The notes under the pieces are model-generated. The model was not told the DNA's origin. It searched no databases and worked only from the letters and a program-made list of their open reading frames with translations. The translations under genes and the position numbers were made by a program. DNA of 64,000 nucleotides from the NCBI GenBank assembly GCA_941918925.1, contig OW799233.1, forward strand, positions 107,997,833-108,061,832, read 5' to 3'. The DNA comes from Phyto melanocephala (taxonomy: Eukaryota; Arthropoda; Insecta; Diptera; Rhinophoridae). Shown here piece after piece: positions 10,258 to 20,470 of the stretch (position 1 is the first letter of the stretch; every line of letters begins with the position of its first letter).

Positions 10258-10835
10258 AGGCTCGTTCGAGAACTCACAAATTTGTACGAATTTGTACAAA
10301 TTTTTACTGCATTTTACGAAATTGCATTCGTTTACACAAATTTGTAGTAAATGAGAGCACAAATAGAGAGCGAAAAGTGACAGTTCTTGACTGAGTATTT
10401 GCAAATTTTTACTGCAGAAATTTCATGCAGTAAGATTTAGCAATACCAAAAAACATATGATTTAAAAGGTAAACAAACAAAAGTAAGCAAACAAAAAGTA
10501 TACAATTTGTGAAAAAAATATTAAAAAAAGGAAAATCCAAACAAAAGTGCAAAATATTATTAAATTTAAATTGTTTGTGAAATAAAGTTAGTTAACAATG
10601 TCTACAGATGAAAGAATGGAACTGCCTGAATCTGGCGCAGGTATACATACTTAAATACATACTTGCACATATGTATGTACATAGTTCCCAATAAGCAACA
10701 CAATATTTAGTTGCCATCAGCTGTTGCTTAAATCTTATCTTTTTTGGACAAATTCTCTTTTTGAGAGTAAAATTTTCAATTTATTTAATAATTACTTATT
10801 TACTACAAATGCAGTAAAAGTACTCGAACGAACCT
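10258..10835 (+). mobile_element. Harbinger-like TIR element with candidate first exon
   Basis: The left end is AGGCTCGTTCGAGAACT; the right end, reverse complemented, is AGGTTCGTTCGAGTACT. Both are followed inward by TTTTACTGCATTT. The 3-bp direct repeat ATT flanks both ends (10255-10257 and 10836-10838). Three-base target duplications with short GG-starting inverted repeats suggest PIF/Harbinger, but no transposase is present. The element contains an AUG-led open stretch ending at a GT donor. Confidence 0.65.
10598..10640 (+). CDS. candidate first coding exon within the TIR element
   Basis: The context GTTAACAATG fits a fly start site. It opens MSTDERMELPESGA and reaches CAG|GTATAC, a good splice donor, at 10640/10641. 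About 200 bp of AT-rich possible 5' UTR precede it inside the same element. No matching second exon lies before the right inverted repeat, so if real this is the truncated start of a transposon gene (PIF/Harbinger elements carry a second Myb-like ORF) or a captured host exon. The short length makes chance a serious alternative. Confidence 0.25.
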
Positions 10836-11950
10836 ATTATTGAAAATTTTTATTTTTTTATTATTTGTTTTTTTGTTTGACAACATTTATTTTCAAGCCA
10901 ATTCCTTAGATAGTTTATTTAACTTGATCTAAAAATCTGAGTAGATGTTTGCGAAAAGAAGAATATTGTCCAGCATGATCTAGATTACCGATTAGTAAAG
11001 TCTTTCACTACACCTACAACTATGATAAAGGACAAGTTTAATATAAATTACAGTTCAAACCCTAGCACAAATATATATCTCATTTTTAAACATATATTTG
11101 CATACATACATATACATATATCGATATTAACTAATGCTTAGATTTTCTATTCTTATGACTATTTATAATTTCTTTGTAAGACTTATTAATGTTATTCGCA
11201 GCAAGAGTATAATTTTGATAAAGTTATTTTTTTGCGTAATCAGGAGTTTTACTTTGGTCTACGACATATTATACATCAATAATGAGAACAATCAATAATT
11301 TAATAGTCGAATTTGCGATTAACGGTAATTTTTAAAACGTACCTAGCAACAAAATTATTTGGGTGGATCTCCGAACTAGTTAATAATTGAAAAACTATTG
11401 CTATCTAGGACAACTTCTGTCGAGTGATTAACGTACCAAATAACGACTTCTCTTCTGTCCCTCTATCTTTCTTTCTATCTTTATCCATGTTAATATAATA
11501 CTTTTCTCTTAATCTCTTGAAGGTATTACAAAGAGATCAACATACAAATGAGCCGCGCAAAAAACGACTGTTCTACCTAACCTGGTAGATTTTAAGAAAA
11601 CATTTTTCCAGAAATTTGCAGAAATTTTTGCTGGAAACTTATTGCGAATAAAATGTCCAAAATTTAATTAAAAGCTTTATGAATTTTGTGTATTTAAAAA
11701 ATCAAGTTTCTTAATTATTTCTGCATATAAATTTGCCCACTTAAGAGTGATTAAAAGAAAAATTTAAGAATTTTACAATAACAATACCATACTTTTCATT
11801 GATTTAAATTTTTTGGGAATTATTATAATATGATTATATTATATACGATATTCAGAACTTCTTGTGATTGCAATAATTTTCCAAATGAACTACGACAAAA
11901 ATATTTGTATATAATCGACAAGCTTAAAATTTTATTTTCTGCTAAAAACA
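10836..11950. other. AT-rich noncoding stretch
   Basis: No gene or repeat recognised. Confidence 0.45.
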
Positions 11951-11980
11951 TCTATATATATAAAAGTGAAACTCTGTGTG

Positions 11981-12013
<33 letters not shown>

Positions 12014-12828
12014 TAGCTATAGACTCCGAAACTGTAAAACCGATCGGACTCAAACTTTGGCAAGTTGTTGTACACATACCAGGGAGTGTTTATGGGTGAA
12101 AAAAAGTGGACGGGGCCACGCCCATTAAAAATTAGTTATCAGTTTTAGCTACTTGCACTTGACCGATTTTTCTGAAACCTTGCACACATATCGAGCTGTC
12201 ATGACTAAATAATTTCGTGATAAGAAAAGTGGGCGGGGCCACGACCCTAAAAAAGTTTTAATATTGAGGTACTTGCACTGGACCGATTTTTCTGAAACTT
12301 TGCACACATATTAAGCTGTCATGACTTTATAATTTCGTGATTAAATAAGTGGGCGGAGTCACGCCCATAAAAAATTAGTTATCAGTTTTAGCTACTTGCA
12401 CTGGACCGAATTTTCTGAAAGTTTGCAAACATACTGATCTGTCACGACTTTACACTTTCGTCATTAGAAAAGTGGGCAGTGCCACGCCCATTAAAAAAAG
12501 GTATCATTTTGAGGTACTTGCACTGGACCGATTTTTCCGAAACTTTGCACACATATTGAGCTATCATGACCTTATGATTTCGTGATTAGAAAAGTGGGCA
12601 GAGCCACGCCCATAAAAAAAAGTTATAATTTTGAGGTACTTGCACTGGACCGATTTTTCTGAAACTTTGCACACATATTGACTTTACAATTTCGTGATTA
12701 GAAAAATGGGCAGGGCCACGCTCATAAAAAATTATAATTCTTATGTTTTTGCACTTGATATTCAATTAAAATTAAGAATGCATTTTGATTCATTAAGGGG
12801 CGTAGCAACGCGCGCCGGGTTTGGCTAG
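11951..12828 (+). mobile_element. complete non-autonomous Helitron
   Basis: It starts TCTATATATATAAAAGTGAA after A (11950) and ends CGCCGGGTTTGGCTAG before T (12829), giving the A|T insertion typical of Helitrons. Near the 3' end GCGT-AGCA-ACGC can form a small hairpin about 15 bases before CTAG. A (TG)n run lies at 11976-12012. The body is a tandem array of about 122-bp units. It encodes nothing recognisable, so it must be mobilised by an autonomous relative; the helicase-bearing copy at 20471-21623 shares both ends. Confidence 0.9.
12100..12760 (+). repeat. tandem array of about 122 bp inside Helitron
   Basis: ACTTGCAC recurs at 12151, 12271, 12394, 12516 and about 12636. Each unit has GTGGGCGGGGCCACGCCCAT or a variant, which is internally palindromic, and TTTCTGAAACTTTGCACACA. 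Confidence 0.85.
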
Positions 12829-13722
12829 TAGGAAAATAAGTATGAAGTGATCTTTCAATATATTGTTGTTATTATGGTTGTAATTTTTACAATAATCATT
12901 TGTGGCTCTACACTGTATATTCTTGAAATTAAAAAAGGAAGTCCACCAATATTGGTTTGATGTGTAATTATTGATTAAATCAAATTTTTTAAACTATATT
13001 AAATTTTTTTAAATCAATAAAACGCGTTGCATTGGTATTGCATAATTGATTTAAATAAAGTTAATAAATCAACTCTCTAAAATTATTTCTTGATACATTT
13101 TTTCCTTTAAAATAATAGTCTTAACCTGACCCAATCACTTCTTGCGCGTATTTAAAATTACTTTCGATTGTATTTGATCCATAAACAACAATAACATAAG
13201 CAAAGGCTTCTATGGAAGTTAATTTTTTTAATAGACAACATTTGAACGCCTGATATAGCGGAATTCTAGTTCTAAGTTTTCGAAAGTTTCTTACCCAGCG
13301 AAAAACCCAAATAAGCTACACAAGCGGCTTGTCAATTTCGATTATATTTTACGTTTGCAAAAGTCTAATGTGTGCTGTGTGGGGGAGTTTTAGTGTTTGA
13401 CAAGCCACTTGTTGTTTGTTTATAGAATATAAAAAAAATATATTTTCCACAAACATTCTGCTTTTTATCAAGCCCTTTGTATCGTGTATTGAAATTTTTC
13501 GTTTAAAACATTATTTCAGTAGATACTGAACGTTGCGGAAATTTTAGTTTTGTTTGTCAATTATCAATTGCCAAATTTGTTTAGTTTTTTTCTTGGAAAT
13601 TAGAAAATTTAATTTTTTATTTTTTTTTATTCGGACTCAAGTTTATTTTTAACCTTCCCTTTTTTAAAAGAATTATTAATTGTGATATATCAAAGAATAA
13701 CTGGTAGCAAGAGCAGGACATA
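12829..13722. other. noncoding stretch with a small inverted repeat
   Basis: No gene recognised. A 16-bp inverted repeat ACAAGYGGCTTGTCAA lies at 13320-13335 and 13397-13412. Confidence 0.45.
13320..13412. repeat. short inverted repeat, possible mini-MITE
   Basis: Arms of 16 bp with one mismatch enclose about 61 bp. No target duplication resolved. Confidence 0.35.
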
Positions 13723-14758
13723 ACTACACCATTTTCTATTGAAATTGAGAAAATTCCAAATGAAATTGAGAAAGTTCCAATTGAAATTGGGAATTTCAAT
13801 TTGAAATTGAGAAAATTCAAAATGAAATTAAGAATTTCAAATTGGAATTGAGAAAATTCCAAATGAAAATGAGATCTTCAAATTGTAATTGCGAAAACTC
13901 CAAATGAAATTGAGAAATTCTAATTTAAAATTAATTATATTCCAAATGAAATTAAGAAAATTTCAAATGAAATTGAGAAAATGAAAAAATATAATTATAT
14001 ATATAAATTTTATGTAATTTTTGATAACACATTATACATTATAATATATTTGTGACTCGTGAAACATTGTAGTGTGCTGTAAATCTTTACTGCAATTCCC
14101 GGTAGTAATACATGTCTTTTAAGCATTAATAACCTCTTCTTAAAAGACAAGCCTCTGCTCTCCTACATTTGGGGGACTTACATTCGGTACATTCATCTTT
14201 GCTTTAACATTACTTTTGATTTCGGACCAAATACTTTTAATTGTATTAAGCATTGGTGAGTAGGGGTTCAATCGTAAAAGTGTAGCTGGAGTGTATTCAA
14301 AAGTAAGTTGTAGGCGATTGTGGCAGGCAGTATTGTCACAAACCAATACGAGCTCCGATAACTCAATCCCTAACTCTTCCCACCAATCAAGACCAACTCA
14401 TTTGCGCTGTCAGCTCTAAACGAACCTCTACGACTGTCCATTAGAATAACACAATGTACATATATTATATTTCATATTTACAAAATAAACTTCATTGATT
14501 TTTAAATACATATGTACTTGTGTATGCACAAATATATTTTTTCTCAATTTCATTTGGAATTTTCTCAATTTCAAATAAAAATTTTTTAATTTTATTTGGA
14601 ATTTTCTCAATTTCAATTTGAAACTCTCATTTTCAATTGGAATTTTCTCAATTACAAATTAAAATTCTTAATTTCATTCATTTGGATTTTCTCGATTTCA
14701 AATGGAAATTCTCAATTTCAATTGGAATTTTTTCAATTTCAATGAAAAATGGTGTAGT
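13723..14758 (-). mobile_element. DDE transposon with arrayed inverted repeats
   Basis: The ends match inverted: ACTACACCATTTTCTATTGA at 13723 and its counterpart ACTACACCATTTTTCATTGA read backward from 14758. Each terminal region is a run of imperfect units of about 20-24 bp (AAATTGAGAAAATTCCAAAT), roughly 13735-13985 on the left and 14536-14750 on the right, mutually inverted. The centre holds a Tc1/IS630-type transposase fragment on the minus strand. Target duplication is not clear, though TA occurs on both sides. Confidence 0.75.
14140..14400 (-). pseudogene. IS630/Tc1-type DDE transposase C-terminal fragment
   Basis: The minus strand reads EELGIELSELVLVCDNTACH, then NRLQ..TFEYTPATLLRLNPYSPMLN, then TIKSIWSEIKSNVKAKMN. 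This matches DDE_3-type endonucleases (consensus DNAPCHSRLE...LLRL.PYSPMLNPIE.VWS.IK), which cut and join transposon ends. The middle Asp (VCDN) is present. The glutamate expected in NPIE is Lys (NTIK), so catalysis should be lost. Upstream the frame breaks near 14390, and no N-terminal DNA-binding domain or first Asp is visible. It sits centrally between the arrayed inverted repeats. Confidence 0.7.
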
Positions 14759-16668
14759 GATAATATAATATACATAAGCAAATAAAGAAATAGTGTTGTT
14801 GTTGTGGTAAAAAAAGATGAAAAAGGAAGTTAGTTAACGAATTCAATTAACTTGAAAACTTGCAAGATAAATATGTGATTTTTTCTTTCAACACGTAATC
14901 AACGGTCAAATAGTGCTGATGATTAAATCGTAGCTAGTATCGAAAATACACTTCATTCGGCTAGTGTCATCAAAACACACTTTTTAAATTATACTATAAA
15001 AGTTCGTCAAATACATTAAAACTTGAAAATTTAATTTTTCTTAATTTAAAAATGATTTTTACATATATACATACATATGTAAGTGGATTTCACACTGCAT
15101 TTATAGCAGGTAATTTTTTTTAGTAGGCTACACAACAAACTCCATACAAAACATTTTTTATATGAAGTTAGATTTTCAAAAAGCTAGCAAATTCACTAAC
15201 GCTCCCACCTGTTATAAATTCGTCTACCTACTACGATTTATGTGTATGCCGTGTATGTTGAAATGGTTTATTTGGGCCTTTAATTACTGAATATACATAT
15301 AACTTTCAACACAGTTCAATAACCGACCACAACTTTTACTTGCTACATATTTACGATTAAATAAATGGGTTAAAGTTTTACACATTTTATTACACTCAGT
15401 TAAAATTTAAAAACTCAAATGGTTTGTATTTATGGAATTTTTTTCAATTTTAATTCTATAACTTTTCACATTACAAGCTTAATTTTATTATTAAACTTCA
15501 TCCCATTTTGTTGTTAACTTACTGTGAACAACAACAAAGACAGCAGCAACAAAAATAATAATTTTAAATATTTAGGTCATGCTTTTGTGTCATTGTCTGA
15601 AATGAAAACAAAAATGTAAAATAATGCAAAAAAAAATTAAATCAGCGGAGAAAACAACCAGAGATACAATGGCAAGTGAAAAGATATGCAAAAATATGAA
15701 ACAATATTAAATGAATAAATGGGTTGAAAAACAAGTTAATAAAATAACCATAAAATTGTATATAATAAAACTCATTCCGAAACCTCCCACGACACCACCG
15801 CACCGCTGTATTCTTTTTCTTCATACACAATTATTATCTTCCAAATAACAACGAATGTCGAAAAGGAAAAACTCAAAAATAAATGCAACACATTGTCACT
15901 TGAAACTGTATTGGTTAGTGTCGTAGGTCTGTTAATATAACTTTTGCCAACGCACAAACATCCATTACATCCAAACGCACATACACTTGTTGTAGTCACT
16001 GCAAAAGTTTTTTATAGAACAGTTTTGTTTGCATATTGATGATACTTTTTAATATTTCTTAAAAATGAAATTAAAAATAAAAAAAATCAAAGAGAAGTCC
16101 ACAATGCAACCATACATTTTAAATAGTTTCATATAAATTTTTGGGTCGATACTCGTATTGTTTTCATACTTGATCGCATGACACACAGATACAATGCATG
16201 GCATACAACCACTCACATGCACATAATAAATTTACAATGTGAGTGTATTCGAAAAAGGTTAAATAAATGAAATAAAAAAGTGTATGTGGATTTAAATATG
16301 AACGTGCCTGTAAAGTGTATTTTATATAATATAATCTTATTTTTTCATACATGCTCATACTAAAGCATAGATATTTATATACTTAACTTCATCCATTGTA
16401 GTAAAAATATTTACTTATGTACGAGGGTCATTCATTACACTAAGGATAATGTGAGTCAATGGTATAACAGTTATTTATCCTATGACTTGTGGAGCAAAAT
16501 CACTTGATTTATAACGAATGAGTTAAAAAAGAGCTCATAAAGATTATAGTTTTATTATAAAAAATTGAACATGTTTAGGAGTTAAAGTCATTAGCAAAAG
16601 GCTATTATCACATGTGGTAATGAGGCTATACATATAAGAACAGATTGATTGTTGAAATACTTGTTTAC
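14759..16668. other. AT-rich noncoding stretch
   Basis: No gene recognised. Some CAACAA and CATACATA microsatellite-like runs; otherwise apparently unique. Confidence 0.45.
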
Positions 16669-16792
16669 AAAGGGTGATTAAATTTTAAGGGCCGATGTTG
16701 ATTTTGAATAAAACACAAATTATTTAAGAAATTATTATCATTGTTGAATGTGGTGCACATTTAACATCGGCCCTTAAAATTTAAGCACCTTT
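16669..16792. mobile_element. foldback MITE of the HINE-associated mariner family
   Basis: The left arm AAGGGTGATTAAATTTTAAG followed by GGCCGATGTT and the inverted right arm (AACATCGGCCCTTAAAATTT then AAGCACCTTT) are the same terminal repeat found in the HINE-A mariner relics. The inner left part (TTGAATAAAACACAAATTAT and on) matches the reverse complement of that mariner's right interior, so the MITE is two right ends joined head to head. Confidence 0.75.
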
Positions 16793-16889
16793 CACATATT
16801 TATATACAAATATTAAACTCAAAATATATTTTGGAATTATAATATACAAAAGAAAAAAAAAAACAAAATAAATAAAACGAAAGGTGTAA
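16793..16889. other. short noncoding gap
   Basis: A/T-rich run only. Confidence 0.4.
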
Positions 16890-16950
16890 GGTAAGGCGGT
16901 ATAATCACAGATCGTAGCTTAACCTAGATTTCATGTTAGTCACCATTTAG

Positions 16951-17335
16951 ACAGGGAAACATTTGGAAGGGAAACATTTTGCTTGGCAGAGATGGACGGG
17001 TGGGTAAGAGAATATGAAATTTGTTTCCCGTTCTCGGAGGCACGCTTTATGCTTTCATTCTTATTGATAACATTTGGTATGATTTTTGATATTTGCTTTA
17101 TTTCTTTTCGGCGTGCTTTGTTCTCTATGTTTTATATTTGACTTTGTTTGAATAAAAATAAAAAAATATATAATGTACTAAATAAAACTAAACAATTAAA
17201 ATTAAAAAAAAAAAATGTCAAAAAAAAAACAAATATAAACTGGAATGTTTCCGATAATAATGTTTACCTGTATGACCGCAAAGAAAAATACAAAAAAAAA
17301 AATTCCAGATGTTTCCCTTCCAAATGTTTCCCTGT
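16951..17335. mobile_element. TIR element (MITE) nested in HINE-C
   Basis: Inverted arms of about 27-30 bp, ACAGGGAAACATTTGGAAGG then GAAACAT, lie at 16951-16980 and 17306-17335. The 385-bp body has no coding sequence. The CAGGG terminus hints at hAT, but no 8-bp duplication is seen. Confidence 0.7.
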
Positions 17336-17720
17336 GTAAACGGGGACCTATACGCCATTTTTCCTTATTATTTTCGGCGCCATCTTTGATTTAGAATTTT
17401 CACTAAGTTGACTGTATTCTACTAGTCAAGCCCTTGCATTTGATACTAATACTGATAGTGTTAAGAAAAAAATTTTCCACCATTTTGCTTTAGACGCCAT
17501 CATGGGTTTTACATTTTTTAATAATTTACTGTATTTTACTAGTCAAGCCCTTTCATTTGATACCAATATTGTGGGGTTTAAAGGAGTTACATTTTAAAAT
17601 ACCAGATTTGGCGCATATAAAAATTTATTGTCCTCTATTTTGTAGAGGAGTCCATCATGAATTTAAATTTTTTTTTAGTACCTTATATTGCACTAGATGA
17701 AACCAATAGTGGCTCTCTTG

Positions 17721-18157
17721 TATGTATGTATGTATGTATGTATGTATGTATGTATGTATGTATGTATGTATGTATGTATGTATGTATGTATGTATGTATG
17801 TATGTATGTATGTATGTATGTATGTATGTATGTATGTATGTATGTATGTATGTATGTATGTATGTATGTATGTATGTATGTATGTATGTATGTATGTATG
17901 TATGTATGTATGTATGTATGTATGTATGTATGTATGTATGTATGTATGTATGTATGTATGTATGTATGTATGTATGTATGTATGTATGTATGTATGTATG
18001 TATGTATGTATGTATGTATGTATGTATGTATGTATGTATGTATGTATGTATGTATGTATGTATGTATGTATGTATGTATGTATGTATGTACGTATGTATG
18101 TATGTATGTATGTATGTATGTATGTATGTATGTATGTATGTATGTATGTATGTATGT
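17721..18157 (+). repeat. (TATG)n microsatellite, about 109 repeats
   Basis: 437 bp of TATG with one substitution (T to C at 18091). The repeat reads openly in several frames on both strands because its codon pattern lacks stops; those reading frames are not genes. It lies where other HINE copies have only three or four CATA units. Confidence 0.97.
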
Positions 18158-18499
18158 TGTTGTTGTAATTGTGTAAAAAACGAGGTGGTCGTGGTTTTTT
18201 GCTCATATCTCAGAAAGTTATGAGGCGATTGTGCTGAATTTCAATAGCGATTCATTCCTGGATATTTCCAAGAGATTGATACCATATACAGATCTGAGGA
18301 ACATATAGTTACTTCTAAAAGTTGATTTCAACCAACACACGGACAGACGGGCAGACGGACAGACGGTCAGGGCTTAATCGGCTCCTCTATTCATAAGCTT
18401 TATGGGGTCGGAATTGAAAATTGTAGAAATTACAAACGGAATGTTAAAGCTATTTATACCCTTGTGCACCACAGGTGAAGGGTATACAAATTTATGTTC

Positions 18500-18957
18500 G
18501 TTTGTAAATTTTTAGAATATATAGTTTTCCAAAAAAAAAATTTTTCTGCCTATAACTATACTGATTATAGCCCGATTTATGCAAATTTTTTTAAGAATAT
18601 CTCTAGAGGTATGCTATATATCTACAAATAGTAACAAAGGTATCTATTAATTATTCTATCGCTGAAATATTTTAATTTTGGTTGTAAAAATATGGGAAAA
18701 AACAGAGGCAGTCGCGATTATTTGCTCATGTCTCAGAAAGTTATGGAGTGATTGTGCTGAGTTTTAATAACGATTCATTTCCGGATTTTCACAGGTCTGA
18801 GAAATATGCGGTTGCTTCTAAAATTTGATTTCAATCAACACACGGACCGACAGACATACAGACGGACAGACGGGGTCGGAAATGAATATTGTAGAAATTA
18901 CAAACGAAGTGACAAAGCTATATATACCTTTTACACTGTCGTGTGAAGGGTTTAAAA
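18500..18957 (-). mobile_element. degenerate HINE remnant
   Basis: It repeats the order of its neighbour: TTGCTCATGTCTCAGAAAGT, GATTTCAATCAACACACGGA, a GTCY array at 18843-18878, GGGGTCGGAAATGAATATTG, and a decayed TATACC...GAAGGG terminus. Confidence 0.65.
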
Positions 18958-20067
18958 ATAGCGTGCGTTATGTAACAAATTTTATTCTTGCGTCCTCACG
19001 ATATAAGTTATAAGAAAATTTACAATTTTTTTTTGTATACCTCCAATATTTTATGGGAAAATGCAGTTTGGTCTAAGAGTTACCTACATCAAATTTGGTG
19101 TACCTCGCTCTTGCAGTTCTGTAGATATAAGAAAATTAATAATTACTTCGTATTGTGGGTATCTGTCTCCCCCGTCTTATAACACGAAATTTGGTGTACC
19201 ATACCAGTGTATTGAGATATGAAATGATTCGCGAAAAATTGCCATTTGATTCCACTGTGCGACTTGAAAATAATTGTTCGTATGTTTGTCATTTTTAAGA
19301 AAGAGTCAATTATCGCGTGGCCCGAAAATATTCTTTGATGTCATATGGCAAGAGCTCAACCGATTTCAATAATGTTAAATATCTATTGGGCTGATAATTT
19401 TTTTGGTATCATAAGCATCACAAAAACATAATAATGGATTCATTAGAAAAACATTAAGACAGCAAAATGAATAATTACTTTATAAAACACTCTTTTAAAG
19501 CAATTAGAATTACAAAAAATTTTCTACCTCGCCTTAACACTTAAGAGATCATGTGAACTATAGCAGCATATAATTCCTGTATACATGACTTTTTCAAATC
19601 TCCTTTTATAAAATGTTCACTGAATTATAAAAGCTTGAAGTGATAGTAGTGCTTGTTATGGCAGTGCATGGCACGTAAGTATTTTTTAATACTTAATAAC
19701 AACAAAAATATCTTAATGCAATTATATTTAAAAATAATAATAAAAAGTAATAAATAAAAATATTTAAAGTATTTATTTTACTTAATGCAAAAAAAAATGA
19801 AAGTTTAAAATAGAAAAGGATAAAAGGAAAGCGTTAAGTCCAGAGACATGTTTTGTTGTTGTTAGAAATTTTGTTTTCGAACTGAAGAAACATTTAATGA
19901 TGCTATTGAATGTTTTCACTTTTATTATACATACACATACATATACAAAAATTTTCCGCGGTGTTAATCACCTTTTAGTTTCCAGTAATACAATTTAGTG
20001 ATGGCATTTAATTTTCCTCTACAATTAAAAATTATATTCTAACATTATTGCCCCGGTGCAGTAACGC
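18958..20067. other. noncoding stretch
   Basis: No gene recognised. Confidence 0.45.
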
Positions 20068-20470
20068 CACGCAAAGAAAAAATATGGTTGTGGTAACAAT
20101 AATCGAAGAGCAACATACTATGATTGAATTGTTTGATTATCATACAATAATCATATATATGACTACAATTGAAATCGACAATCTTTGCTTTTTACGGCAA
20201 ATTATTGTCTTTTGCTGTAACATGCACATTTTGATTGTGCTTACCAATTTAATTGAAATTTTTAAACCAATTTTTTTTACATTTTCTCGTTATTTTTTAA
20301 ATTTTCATTAATTTTTCAAAATATTTAATAATTTTTTTGACATCTCAAACTTTAAATATAATAAAAATTTATTCAGCAAGAAGAAGAACAGTTGAAATCA
20401 AATTATTATTAAAAAAATCCTAGCTTGTTTAATTTGTAATCATACTGTTGTCTCACCTATTATTTAGTGA

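Larger units (their letters stand above)
16890..18489 (-). mobile_element. HINE-C element carrying a giant (TATG)n
   Basis: The minus-strand 5' end is the ATACCCTTGTGCACCACAGG...GGGTAT hairpin (about 18458-18487), with a GTCY array at 18340-18368. The interior has two ACTAGTCAAGCCC / TTTGATACCAATATTG blocks (17420-17460 and 17538-17575). The 3' hairpin is not recognisable. A MITE (16951-17335) splits the 3' part: TTTCATGTTA..CCATTT before it and TATACGCCATTTTTCC after it are adjacent in copy 24631-25423. The left limit is approximate. Confidence 0.65.

Noticed and set aside
13617..13862. Frame rich in FQFEI/LNF repeats
   Set aside because: It is a translation of the short tandem units in the inverted repeat of the element at 13723-14758.
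17655..18223. Long open frames encoding MYVC or HTYI repeats on both strands
   Set aside because: They are forced by the (TATG)n microsatellite, which has no stop in these frames. They are not genes.
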